A stretch of DNA of 64,000 bases, taken from contig JAUIIB010000002.1 in NCBI GenBank assembly GCA_030431985.1, positions 62,001 through 126,000 of the forward strand, given 5' to 3'. Every line of letters starts with the position of its first letter. The stretch's first letter is position 1. This document shows positions 56,161-63,999 of this stretch, piece after piece. The stretch is from Gammaproteobacteria bacterium (GTDB lineage Bacteria > Pseudomonadota > Gammaproteobacteria > Burkholderiales > Nitrosomonadaceae). The translations under genes and the position numbers were made by a program. The notes beneath the pieces are model-generated. The model saw only the letters and a program-made list of their open reading frames with translations, ran no database searches and was not told the DNA's origin.

Positions 56161-56964
56161 CTAGCCGTATGTGGCACGTATCAGTTCCAGTAATCCTTCC
56201 TTAACATCATGGTCATCACACAGCGGCTCCACCAGCGCGGTTTCAGCCGCTTGGTATGGATTCAAACCACTATTCATCAAAACAGCGCAGTAGACCAGCA
56301 GGCGCGTTGACGCAACTTCTTCCAGGTCCATGTCTTTCAGTTCGCGCAATCGCTGCGCCAGATTGACCAAAGTAATGCATTGATCCTTCTGCAGACCGCT
56401 TTCTCGAGCAATAACATCGGTTTCTATTTCTGGTGGTGGGAAATCAAAGCTGAGCGAAATAAAACGCTGACGGGTACTGGGTTTGAGAGATTTAAGTATA
56501 TTCTGGTATCCGGGGTTGTAAGATACCACCAGCATGAATTCATCGGGAGCGTTTAATGTTTCTCCGGTACGTTCTAATGGCAGTGTGCGGCGGTCGTCGG
56601 TCAATGGGTGTAAAACAACAGTTACGTCCTTGCGTGCTTCGACAACTTCATCCAGATAGCAAATACTGCCGCCGCGCACCGCGCGTGTTAGCGGGCCGTC
56701 CATCCATACCGTTTCACCGCCTTTAAGTAAATAGCGTCCCGTCAGGTCCGCTGCGGTCAGGTCGTCGTGACATGAGACGGTCTGCAGTTCACGGCCTAAT
56801 CGTGCCGCCATATGGGCTAGAAACCGGGTTTTTCCACAACCTGTCGGACCTTTAATCAATAAGGGTAAACACTGACGGTATGCTGTTTCAAAAATATCGC
56901 ATTCGTTACCAACAGGTTGATAAAATGGTACCGTTTCCGGTGATATTTGTATTTGCTGTTGCAT
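56161..56964 (-). CDS. norQ: Nitric oxide reductase activation ATPase NorQ
   Basis: A 267-residue MoxR/CbbQ-type AAA ATPase with Walker A G-P-T-G-C-G-K-T-R, Walker B I-C-Y-L-D-E-V-V-E-A-R and the sensor V-V-S-Y-N-P-G-Y-Q. It acts with NorD in NO-reductase maturation, probably insertion of the non-heme iron FeB. The gene sits 24 bp after norB. The norCBQD order is complete with no norE or norF in the window. Confidence 0.96.
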   Translation of the reverse strand: MQQQIQISPETVPFYQPVGNECDIFETAYRQCLPLLIKGPTGCGKTRFLAHMAARLGRELQTVSCHDDLTAADLTGRYLLKGGETVWMDGPLTRAVRGGSICYLDEVVEARKDVTVVLHPLTDDRRTLPLERTGETLNAPDEFMLVVSYNPGYQNILKSLKPSTRQRFISLSFDFPPPEIETDVIARESGLQKDQCITLVNLAQRLRELKDMDLEEVASTRLLVYCAVLMNSGLNPYQAAETALVEPLCDDHDVKEGLLELIRATYG

Positions 56965-56988
56965 TAGATTAATCGTCGGTAACGTTTA

Positions 56989-58323
56989 TTATTGTGAGTA
57001 CGATGCACCGGACACCTGTTTTTGAACCGGACCCAGCGCTGAATAAATGAACAGTAATGCACCGATCAGGAAGAAAACACCCCAGCCAAGCCTGAGCCAA
57101 TAAAACAAATCGATCTGAGACTGGATCTCCATAAAACCCATTGCCAGAACGCGTTGCAGGTGTGTTTGCAGAATACCCGCAAATGAAAGGGTGATTGTCA
57201 TGAAGATCATCGCACCGGTCATCAGCCAGAAGCTCCACATATTCAGGATCTGGTTGTAAGGCTGAGATTTTCGTAGCGCCGGCAGGGCATAGGTAAAAAA
57301 TGCCAGATTAAGCATGACATATGCGCCGAAGAATGCCAAATGGCCGTGAGCCGCCGTCAGTTGAGTGCCATGCGTATAGTAGTTTACCGATGGAAAACTG
57401 TGCATGAGTCCCAGTGCACCGGCTCCAAAAAAAGCCATTACCGGGCAACCCAGGCTCCAAAGCATAGCCGCTTTATTCGGATGACTACGGCCGCTGTGAT
57501 AGACCAGATAAAACGCCCATAACACCATGCCGAAAAACGGCAATACTTCCAGAACCGAAAACAGTGCACCGATCCAGTGCCAGTATTCAGGTGTGCCGAT
57601 CCAGTAATAATGGTGGCCAGTTCCCAGCAGACCGCTGAATAATGAAAAACCGACAATCACATAAAGCCATTTTTCAATGATTTCCCGGTCGACCCCGGTC
57701 AGCTTGATCAGCAGGAACGCGAGCATCGCCGCCATAATCAATTCCCACACGCCCTCGACCCAGACATGCACCACCCACCACCAGTACAATTTGTCGAGTG
57801 CGAGATTGTCCGGGTTATAAAAAGCGAACAGAAAAAACAGCAGGGCGCCCCACAAGCCCATTAATAATACGACGGAAACGACTGTTTTGCGTCCTTTGAG
57901 TACAGTCATCGTGATGTTATAAATAAAGACGATAAACGCAATGGCCATGATAATTTTAACCCACAGGGGTTGCTCCAGAAATTCACGCCCTTCATGAATT
58001 CCAAACAGATAGGATGTGACCGCCGCCAAAGCTGCAAAAACGAACAACCCGAGCTGCAGCCAGGCGAGCTTGGAATTGTGTATTTCAGTTTCACATTCTT
58101 CCGGAATTAGAAAGTAACTGGCACCAAAATACCCTAACAATAACCACACCAGCAGGGCATTGGTATGAATCATCCTGATAATATGAAACGGCACAGATTC
58201 GGATAGAAAATTAGGGAAAACGTAGACTAAACCGGCCAGAACGCCGGCCATAACTTGAATCAGAAATAAAGCAAGCGCTGCAAAGAAGTATGGATAAGCA
58301 AGCGCCTGGGTTTGATATTTCAT
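56989..58323 (-). CDS. norB: Nitric oxide reductase subunit B (cNor catalytic subunit)
   Basis: Catalyses 2 NO + 2 e- + 2 H+ to N2O + H2O in the inner membrane. The 444-residue protein has 12 predicted helices. Ligand motifs are M-I-H-T-N-A-L (low-spin heme b), W-W-V-V-H-V-W-V-E-G (FeB), G-T-G-H-H-Y-Y-W (FeB His pair) and H-G-H-L-A-F-F-G-A-Y (hemes b and b3). It lacks the extra N-terminal domain of quinol-dependent qNor, so it takes electrons from NorC. GAGGAGAAG lies before the ATG. It follows norC by 48 bp. Confidence 0.97.
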   Translation of the reverse strand: MKYQTQALAYPYFFAALALFLIQVMAGVLAGLVYVFPNFLSESVPFHIIRMIHTNALLVWLLLGYFGASYFLIPEECETEIHNSKLAWLQLGLFVFAALAAVTSYLFGIHEGREFLEQPLWVKIIMAIAFIVFIYNITMTVLKGRKTVVSVVLLMGLWGALLFFLFAFYNPDNLALDKLYWWWVVHVWVEGVWELIMAAMLAFLLIKLTGVDREIIEKWLYVIVGFSLFSGLLGTGHHYYWIGTPEYWHWIGALFSVLEVLPFFGMVLWAFYLVYHSGRSHPNKAAMLWSLGCPVMAFFGAGALGLMHSFPSVNYYTHGTQLTAAHGHLAFFGAYVMLNLAFFTYALPALRKSQPYNQILNMWSFWLMTGAMIFMTITLSFAGILQTHLQRVLAMGFMEIQSQIDLFYWLRLGWGVFFLIGALLFIYSALGPVQKQVSGASYSQ

Positions 58324-58371
58324 ATAGATGCTTCTCCTCGGAAAAACTGATGGGGTTTGAGTACGTGGATA

Positions 58372-58824
58372 TTAACCTGCCACATTGGGGGGCCAGCCGA
58401 TTGTGTCGATTCGGCTTGTCCATTCAAGAAAATCGATTAAGTCGTCCAGTTCCTGTTCTGTCAGATTGAATTGAGGCATTTGCCGGCGTCCAGGCACACC
58501 GGTTGGCTGTGCGCGCATCCATGCTTTCAGCCCCATTCGCGCGCCTGCAGCGTTCTCAAGACCACCGTAACGTACCCAGACATTACCTAATTCGGGTGCA
58601 AAATAAGCGCCTTCTCCTAGCAGCGTATGACAATTAATGCAGGAGTTGCGCTCCCACACATGTTTCCCACGGGCAACCGATTTCGTCAACGTCGATTCAT
58701 CCGTCGAAACGTTTTGAATGTAGTAATGGCTGTGAACAGTAAGAATTATAAAAATAATCAGAAAAAAGATTGTGCCGCCGTAGAAAATATTCCGTGCCGC
58801 CGACTTCGTAAAATACGCTGCCAT
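58372..58824 (-). CDS. norC: Nitric oxide reductase subunit C (membrane cytochrome c)
   Basis: A 150-residue membrane-anchored cytochrome c that passes electrons to NorB. One N-terminal helix (about 12-32) is followed by a single heme motif C-I-N-C-H (62-66) and a Met ligand in R-Q-M-P-Q-F near residue 115. GAGGAAGG directly precedes the ATG, a strong ribosome-binding site. First gene of norCBQD. A perfect FNR/NnrR-type box lies 234 bp upstream with a matching -10, implying a leader of about 200 bases. Confidence 0.97.
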   Translation of the reverse strand: MAAYFTKSAARNIFYGGTIFFLIIFIILTVHSHYYIQNVSTDESTLTKSVARGKHVWERNSCINCHTLLGEGAYFAPELGNVWVRYGGLENAAGARMGLKAWMRAQPTGVPGRRQMPQFNLTEQELDDLIDFLEWTSRIDTIGWPPNVAG

Positions 58825-58904
58825 ACCTTCCTCTTTTTTTAATCAATACGTACGTGCAAACAGGGCACAAGGCAAGTAAATAGCATTAACTATATGCATG
58901 ATTT

Positions 58905-58926
58905 TGTGAATGTGCTTTGGTTCACA
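58905..58926. promoter_or_regulatory. Dyad TGTGAA-N10-TTCACA in norC leader
   Basis: A perfect 6-bp inverted repeat with a 10-base spacer, about 80 bp before the norC ATG and downstream of the likely transcription start. The half-sites resemble CRP ends, but the spacer is too long for CRP/FNR. It could be a binding site for another regulator in the leader. Confidence 0.3.
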
Positions 58927-59029
58927 GAGATTTAAACAGAAAAGAACCGGGAGACCAGATTGATCTCCATTTACCCAGATTTCAATTTTTCAATTAATCA
59001 TTCTCACTGAGAAACACTGGCAACTGAAT

Positions 59030-59035
59030 AGAATA
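59030..59035 (-). promoter_or_regulatory. Putative -10 element of norC promoter
   Basis: TATTCT on the minus strand matches TATAAT at four of six positions. Its distance from the FNR-type box puts the box centre at about -41.5, the class II activation position. The spacing rather than the hexamer itself makes it credible. Confidence 0.45.
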
Positions 59036-59057
59036 CATGATTCATATCCATCAAAGT

Positions 59058-59071
59058 TTGATCTAGATCAA
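59058..59071. promoter_or_regulatory. Perfect FNR/NnrR-type binding site
   Basis: TTGATCTAGATCAA is a full match to the FNR/ANR/DNR/NnrR consensus TTGAT-N4-ATCAA. It lies in the norC divergent region. The site is symmetric, so it could serve either operon; promoter geometry favours norC. Which family member binds (oxygen-sensing FNR or NO-sensing NnrR/DNR) cannot be read from the site. Confidence 0.75.
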
Positions 59072-59130
59072 TAAAAATGAAAAAGCCCGCATAGAAAATT
59101 ATAAGTATTATTAAACAATAATTTATCTTG

Positions 59131-59188
59131 AATAATTAAAGCTATAACTAACTTTAATTATTTGTATATAATTCTTTATATACAAATA
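59131..59188 (+). repeat. Two overlapping AT-rich inverted repeats
   Basis: First: AATAATTAAAG (59131-59141) with CTTTAATTATT (59152-59162), 11 bp, 10-base loop. Second: TATTTGTATATAA (59159-59171) with TTATATACAAATA (59176-59188), 13 bp, 4-base loop. The first 3' arm overlaps the second 5' arm by 4 bases, so in RNA the two compete at their junction. They lie about 270 bp before the thioredoxin-like gene. Confidence 0.55.
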
Positions 59189-59461
59189 GTTGAAATTAAT
59201 ACTTGATGTTTTATATTGCATATCCAGATTGGGTATATTTGTAAGCGAAGTTGTTGCAGTAAAACATTACGTCACAGCAGTTGGAAGGCTGGCTAGCCAG
59301 GCCAAAAACCCAAATTCCATTTCAATTCAAATTTTTTCTCCTGATGTTTTTACAAACGTCTATCTGGACAAGCTGCGGCAATATGTCACATTCACATTTT
59401 TACAAGGCCTGTGGATAATAAAAATAGTTGTTCTGACTGTTTTCATTCGAGGAGGCCTTAT

Positions 59462-59950
59462 ATGCCGGTGAAGAAATTGATGGCTACGCTGTTTATCTTG
59501 CTGGGTTTTGCCATATCTGTGCAAGCGGAAACGATCACACTAAAACACTTCACAACCGGCAGTTACCAACAGCTCTTAAAGCAACATCAGAACAAGCCGC
59601 TAATGCTCACGATCTGGTCAACCACATGCACATCATGCATGGAAAAGATGCCGGTGTTACAAGCACTTAAAAATAGCTGGCAGGATATCAATATTGTGAT
59701 GTTGGCCGTTGACGATTTGTCGAACAAAATACAAGTACAAGCCGTTTTGTCTGAGCATGGGTTGGCAGACGGCGACAACTGGATCTTAGCGGACCAAAAC
59801 GCGCAACGCGTACGTTATGAAATCGATCCGAATTGGTTTGGTGAATTGCCGCGCACATATTTCCTGAACAGCGAACATGAGCGGGAAGGTATCAGTGGTG
59901 CATTGTCTTACGATGAATACCAATCCATTTTTGCGATCCTGCTGAATTGA
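59462..59950 (+). CDS. Periplasmic thioredoxin-like protein (CTSC)
   Basis: A 162-residue exported protein: signal peptide ending V-Q-A-E, then a thioredoxin fold with the active site W-S-T-T-C-T-S-C near residues 50-57 and a cis-Pro segment G-E-L-P-R-T-Y-F. The start at 59462 is set by a strong GAGGAGG six bases upstream. It opens a plus-strand operon with a BNR-repeat protein, a CopC-like protein and an anchored lipoprotein, divergent from norC. Likely role is thiol reduction of a periplasmic metal or heme protein; this is inference. Confidence 0.85.
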   Translation: MPVKKLMATLFILLGFAISVQAETITLKHFTTGSYQQLLKQHQNKPLMLTIWSTTCTSCMEKMPVLQALKNSWQDINIVMLAVDDLSNKIQVQAVLSEHGLADGDNWILADQNAQRVRYEIDPNWFGELPRTYFLNSEHEREGISGALSYDEYQSIFAILLN

Positions 59951-59967
59951 ATTTTAGGTTTCTAACA

Positions 59968-61227
59968 ATGAAAACGAATAGAATGCAGTCAGGGTACTTA
60001 GGCAGTAACATTGCACGCATAACAATATTACAGGCCTGTTTGTTCAAACTGGCAATTTTCTTCCCGCTGCAGGTTGCCGGATTACCCGGTCAGACAACCT
60101 TATACAATACATCAACGTTTGGATTGTACGATATTGCTACATTTGATGTGTATACCGATCGAAAAACCATTCATGTCATTGTCGGTGGACGAAAAAGCCA
60201 GAGCGATCATCATATTACCATTCGATACATCAGGTCTGAAAACGGCGGCCGTCATTGGAGCCGTCCGGTAACGGTTAATCAACAACCCATGGCAACTCAT
60301 GCTAAACGCGGAAATGATATTCAGCTGGCCGCCTGGGGTCGCCACCTGGTTATACTGATGCAGGGCAAAAACGAGTTACCCGGTATGGGCCCGATGATTA
60401 GCCTGTATTCAAGTGATGATGGAAAGTCCTGGCAACGTGGAACCAACCCAGCCAAGAACGATCTCGGCAGCCAGGCACATATCGATCTGGTCGCCGATCA
60501 CAAGGGGCGTTTTCATGTTGCCTGGTTGGAAGATCCTGAGGAAAAAGGGCATCAGAGTTTACGCTACACCTTTTCAGTTAATAGCGGGAAACACTGGAAA
60601 CAGCCTCAAACCATTGATGATACGACGTGCTCGTGTTGCTGGAATACATTTGCTCAAAATGAGCGAAACCGGCTCAATGTCCTTTACCGGGGCAGCACTC
60701 CCAGGGATATGAAATTGACTCAATCCATTGACGATGGAATAAACTGGCGGCGCATCGGCTCAGTCGGCGATTTCAATTGGCAATTAACAGGCTGTCCGCA
60801 TACCGGCGGTGGTATTTCCTATGTCCGGCTCAATGAAATTGATGTACTGCATAGTATTGTCTGGACCGGTGCTGCAGATACAGCCGGATTATATCATTTG
60901 GCTTCAATCAATCACGGACGTACATGGTCAGCGCCAGAACGCTTGGGAAACAGGGCAATCAATGGCGACATAGCTGGATATGAGCATCGTCTGGTCGCAA
61001 TCTGGAATGAAATGGAAGCCAACGGCATGAGCGTTGTTTATGCCGAAACTGCAGACCACGGCAGTACTTGGTCAGGTCCGATAAGCCTGGCCAAACCCGA
61101 GAATGCTACCACCCAGCCGCGAGTTACCGTGGCATCAGGCGAAATAGTCACGTTTTGGACAGAAAATCCACCCGGCCTAACCGGTAGATTAGCCTGGAAA
61201 ATTATTGAACCTCGAAACCGTCATTAA
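59968..61227 (+). CDS. BNR/sialidase-fold periplasmic protein with CSCC and GCPHTGG motifs
   Basis: A 419-residue exported protein with six Asp-box (BNR) turns of the S-x-D-x-G-x-x-W type (for example S-S-D-D-G-K-S-W and T-A-D-H-G-S-T-W), which form a sialidase-like propeller. The catalytic residues of true sialidases are not evident. Instead it has T-C-S-C-C-W (Cys codons 60628-60639) and T-G-C-P-H-T-G-G-G (from 60793), motifs that could bind metal or take part in redox. The N-terminus holds a signal sequence or anchor. Start ATG 59968; a TTG at 59947 overlaps the previous stop. Role unknown; its operon partners suggest copper or thiol handling. Confidence 0.75.
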   Translation: MKTNRMQSGYLGSNIARITILQACLFKLAIFFPLQVAGLPGQTTLYNTSTFGLYDIATFDVYTDRKTIHVIVGGRKSQSDHHITIRYIRSENGGRHWSRPVTVNQQPMATHAKRGNDIQLAAWGRHLVILMQGKNELPGMGPMISLYSSDDGKSWQRGTNPAKNDLGSQAHIDLVADHKGRFHVAWLEDPEEKGHQSLRYTFSVNSGKHWKQPQTIDDTTCSCCWNTFAQNERNRLNVLYRGSTPRDMKLTQSIDDGINWRRIGSVGDFNWQLTGCPHTGGGISYVRLNEIDVLHSIVWTGAADTAGLYHLASINHGRTWSAPERLGNRAINGDIAGYEHRLVAIWNEMEANGMSVVYAETADHGSTWSGPISLAKPENATTQPRVTVASGEIVTFWTENPPGLTGRLAWKIIEPRNRH

Positions 61228-61251
61228 TCACTGAAACAAAACCGACATACC

Positions 61252-61671
61252 ATGAGAATAACCAAATATCAGCTTTGCCGATTACCCAATTCGTTTATAT
61301 TTTCACTTATTGCCCTGGTTGTTTTATATATGCCATTTATGGCCTACGGGCACGCCATTCTGGTGGATTCCGAACCGAAGGCCAATAGCATTGTTCATAC
61401 ACCTCCACAACAAATCGGTATTTGGTTTAACGAAAATATCGCCAGTGATTTTAAAGCATTAGCCGTCATCAATGGCGCGGGTAAGCGTGTCGATAATCAA
61501 AATGTTAAACACGCGATGACTGATCGTACCCATATTTACGCCACTGTTCCAAAATTACCGCCGGATACTTACACCGTGCGCTACAGGGTGATGTCAGCGG
61601 ATACGCACATTGTCACCGGCAGATTCACATTTACCGTAGCACCGGAAAACGCCGCTCAAGAAACCCACTAA
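61252..61671 (+). CDS. CopC-domain copper-binding protein
   Basis: A 139-residue exported protein. After a signal peptide (about 1-33) the mature chain begins H-A-I-L-V-D-S-E-P, with the N-terminal His that serves as a Cu(II) ligand in CopC, and ends with A-D-T-H-I-V-T-G-R-F-T-F-T-V, the usual C-terminal His motif. CopC proteins carry copper in the periplasm. No CopD membrane importer is fused or adjacent; the next gene has only one membrane helix. 24 bp after the BNR gene. Confidence 0.9.
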   Translation: MRITKYQLCRLPNSFIFSLIALVVLYMPFMAYGHAILVDSEPKANSIVHTPPQQIGIWFNENIASDFKALAVINGAGKRVDNQNVKHAMTDRTHIYATVPKLPPDTYTVRYRVMSADTHIVTGRFTFTVAPENAAQETH

Positions 61672-61689
61672 AACCAGGGAGAGCAAATC

Positions 61690-62388
61690 ATGAAATCTAA
61701 TTGCGGAGCAAGAAAATTGCGTCATTTAATTATTATATTTACAGCGCTGGTATTAGTGGCGTGCAATCGTACCGGACCCGTACAACATCGTTATAATCCT
61801 AATCTTGGTTGTATTGCCGCTAATGATTTTTACGCAGTATATTTCAGTGCCTATGTCGAGCCTGAGAGTAAAACGATGACAAACAATGAAGCGATGCTCA
61901 AATCACATTGCCAGAATATTCCGAAAACCGGAACCGTTTATTTCACTGCAGACCTCATCGATGAAGATCTCAGGGAAACTCCGATAGGCTTGCAGTTGGT
62001 AGAACGGGAACTAATCGAAGATGGAGACGCCGAGGTGGCTGGTTATCGGGATATTCGTACTATCTCAGAAACCCGTCCCCGCATTTATGCGCAAGGTACA
62101 ATTGAAACGCAGGCGTACATTGAAAATGACGGTCACTATGTGTTGTATTTATTGATTGGAGAGGAAGCACCGTTATTTGAAGACGATATTCTAAAAATAC
62201 CTTTTTATGTTGGCGCAGTTACTGAAGCGGCCTCAGTCTGGCATTATCTTTTAACAGCAACTAAATTTATTATGACCTTTGTATTCCCGATATTTGTTCT
62301 GCTGCTGATCGTGTTACCGATGCTGCCAAAATCAGGTTTATCGATTGCAGAAAAATTTTCGTCCGGCGATCAAAGTAAAACGCGATAA
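61690..62388 (+). CDS. Lipoprotein with C-terminal membrane helix, unknown
   Basis: A 232-residue protein of unrecognised family. The N-terminus has a lipobox L-V-A-C at about residue 25, the middle 150 residues look like a beta-rich periplasmic domain (G-H-Y-V-L-Y-L-L-I-G-E-E), and a hydrophobic helix lies near 193-211 (F-P-I-F-V-L-L-L-I-V-L-P), followed by a basic tail. Three Cys (besides the lipid one) occur at about 37, 70 and nearby. GGGAGAG precedes the ATG. Last gene of the thioredoxin-BNR-CopC operon; it could anchor or present the other partners at the inner membrane. Confidence 0.6.
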   Translation: MKSNCGARKLRHLIIIFTALVLVACNRTGPVQHRYNPNLGCIAANDFYAVYFSAYVEPESKTMTNNEAMLKSHCQNIPKTGTVYFTADLIDEDLRETPIGLQLVERELIEDGDAEVAGYRDIRTISETRPRIYAQGTIETQAYIENDGHYVLYLLIGEEAPLFEDDILKIPFYVGAVTEAASVWHYLLTATKFIMTFVFPIFVLLLIVLPMLPKSGLSIAEKFSSGDQSKTR

Positions 62389-63119
62389 TAATTCTTGTTA
62401 ACAGAAACTACTGCCATTCTAAAATAGTGATGACCAAGTCGCTTGAAGGTTTTAAAGACAAAAGTCGCGTCACTGATCAAACCTTTACCGCTAAACATTC
62501 ACATCAGGTGTAGCATGTACGCGATGAAATTAAACGAATTTTATTGGACAACACAAAAAAACACCTCAGGGAGCTGAGGTGTTATCAAACAACATTAGAG
62601 AGTACAACAGTTAAGTAATCAGTATGAAGTATGAATAAATATGATTACTTCTTACAACTTTAACTGAATTTATAATTTTTCTCAAGCTTTTTGTTGTTTA
62701 GCTGATAATAGCAAATCCATAAAGTGATGTTTTTAACACTCCAGAATTTATACTGCGCTAATCCCACCGCTAAATCCAACAAAGACCAAGCTGTAACAGT
62801 ACCCTTTAATGTCATAACAGAAGCATTTGAGTTGTACATTCAGGCCAGCACCACGAGCGGATTCAGGAATTTTTTTGTTCCTTTTTTCCATTGTTTGATG
62901 GTTCTCAGATTCTCCCAGGTAATATAAAAGAATCTAAAATTAAGTTGAAGGGTGTAACTTTTGCCTAGGAAAAAATTATAAATAACATTCTTTAAACATT
63001 CTAAATAAAATTAAAGATATACTTAATTTTACATAATATAAATTATACGCAATACAAATGACGAAAAAAATCTAGGGAGGAGTGATTTTGTCTGATTGAT
63101 TCGTTCTGTATGAATATAG
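62389..63119. other. AT-rich intergenic region
   Basis: 731 bp with no convincing gene. It becomes strongly AT-rich after about 62600, unlike the rest of the window. A frame from ATG 62430 to TAA 62618 is interrupted by a single in-frame TAG at 62511 and has codon-like composition, so it could be a gene remnant. A 67-codon plus frame at 62724 shows no family resemblance. The hairpin at 62560-62583 is listed separately. Confidence 0.4.
62560..62583 (-). terminator. Strong intrinsic terminator, minus-strand T tract
   Basis: AACACCTCAG (62560-62569) and CTGAGGTGTT (62574-62583) form a perfect 10-bp stem with a 4-base loop. On the minus strand it is followed by a run of Ts, the classical terminator form; on the plus strand the tail is not T-rich. 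It would stop transcription coming from the right edge and may also end the CopC operon. Confidence 0.75.
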
Positions 63120-63653
63120 TTACTTAGTACTCTCTCTAGGTAAAGCCATAACACAATGAGCTGTTGGTATATGGAATCCAGTATTTTTATCTATTGTTTT
63201 TTCATCACATGCAGCAAGTAACTCCTGCTCTGCTCTATGTATCCAATAATTTGACGAAGAATTAAGTTTCCTATCAAATATCGAAGCACGTTTAAACATG
63301 TGAATTGAGTCCTTGAATTTTTTGAGGGAGAATAATGATTGACCCCAATAAAAATATATATATGGATTATTATTTTTAAGCATTGACGCTTTTTTAAATT
63401 TCTTAATAGCTGCTTCGTACTTAGAAATTTTGTTTAAATTAATGCCCCAAGTTAAATAAACCTGATAATCATTAGGCGCTATTTCTGCTGCGCTTTCATT
63501 CATAGAAAGGGCTTTATCAAAGTCCTGAAGCTCCATATAATTAAGACTCATCATTAAATGAACAATCCCAGAATTTGCTAAACCTAGCTCAGAAATTTTA
63601 TCAAAAATATTCTCAACATCTTCGACACGTTTCAACTTAGAATAAGCATCCAT
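63120..63653 (-). CDS. TPR protein, C-terminal part (probably frameshifted)
   Basis: A 177-codon frame with four or five TPR-like helical pairs (for example L-S-M-N-E-S-A-A-E-I-A-P-N-D-Y-Q-V-Y and K-K-F-K-K-A-S-M-L-K-N-N-N-P-Y-I-Y). Its frame stays open upstream of the first ATG for about ten codons of sensible helix sequence (T-W-L-I-G-L-M-D-A-Y), so the true protein very likely begins further upstream in the neighbouring frame. No signal peptide. Codon use is AT-rich. Function unknown. Confidence 0.6.
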   Translation of the reverse strand: MDAYSKLKRVEDVENIFDKISELGLANSGIVHLMMSLNYMELQDFDKALSMNESAAEIAPNDYQVYLTWGINLNKISKYEAAIKKFKKASMLKNNNPYIYFYWGQSLFSLKKFKDSIHMFKRASIFDRKLNSSSNYWIHRAEQELLAACDEKTIDKNTGFHIPTAHCVMALPRESTK

Positions 63654-63999
63654 TAGTCCTATCAGCCACGTTTGTTGAACTATGCATTAAACAATAACTG
63701 ATAACGTCTTCCAGCTCTGTTAATGCTGACTGATATTCCTTGACGTTATCTAAACGAAGATTAGAATAATCCAAAAAAGACTTCATCACTAATAAGGTAG
63801 GGTTCGTCATTTGAATTAAAGCTTTACCGCCTCGATCCTGTATCAACTTCTCTATATCTCCAGAATCAGTTGATACAGATATGCTTGGAATACTTGCATT
63901 AGAAATATTGCGCAATATAAGTGTTACTCTATTTTCCTCTAATATTACATCGCCACGTAAATAGGTAGTTCCCTTAGTTCTAAGAATATTTCGCAAATA
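63637..63999 (-). CDS. TPR-protein N-terminal part, frameshifted and cut by right edge
   Basis: A frame open to the window edge, read on the minus strand, ending 17 bp inside the downstream TPR frame. It begins with a beta region (Y-L-R-G-D-V-I-L-E-E-N-R-V-T-L) like the TolB-type part that precedes TPRs in some regulatory proteins, then helices (G-G-K-A-L-I-Q-M-T-N-P) that lead naturally into the TPRs of the next frame. One base insertion or deletion near 63655-63690 would join the two. Either a sequencing error or a broken gene. Confidence 0.5.
   Translation of the reverse strand, partial: YLRNILRTKGTTYLRGDVILEENRVTLILRNISNASIPSISVSTDSGDIEKLIQDRGGKALIQMTNPTLLVMKSFLDYSNLRLDNVKEYQSALTELEDVISYCLMHSSTNVADRTNGCLF

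Larger units (their letters stand above)
58825..59461. promoter_or_regulatory. Divergent control region between norC and the thioredoxin-CopC operon
   Basis: 637 bp between divergent operons. It holds a dyad TGTGAA-N10-TTCACA (58905-58926), a perfect FNR/NnrR-type box (59058-59071) and two overlapping AT-rich hairpins (59131-59162 and 59159-59188). A 93-codon plus-strand frame (from TTG 59190) runs through the ribosome-binding site of the next gene and looks spurious. The stretch around 59080-59200 is markedly AT-rich. Confidence 0.6.

Noticed and set aside
58885-58912. NsrR-type site (ATGCAT-like) near norC
   Set aside because: Only a partial, asymmetric match around ATGCATGATTTT; too weak to claim.
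58905-58926. CRP binding site before norC
   Set aside because: The half-sites look like CRP but are 10 bases apart between 6-mers; CRP needs TGTGA-N6-TCACA. Kept only as an unassigned dyad.
59190-59471. 93-codon plus-strand frame before the thioredoxin-like gene
   Set aside because: It starts at TTG with no ribosome-binding site, has no recognisable domain and runs through the strong GAGGAGG site of the real gene.
62724-62927. 67-codon plus-strand frame in the AT-rich region
   Set aside because: No family resemblance on either strand and no ribosome-binding site; not enough to call a gene or an IS remnant.
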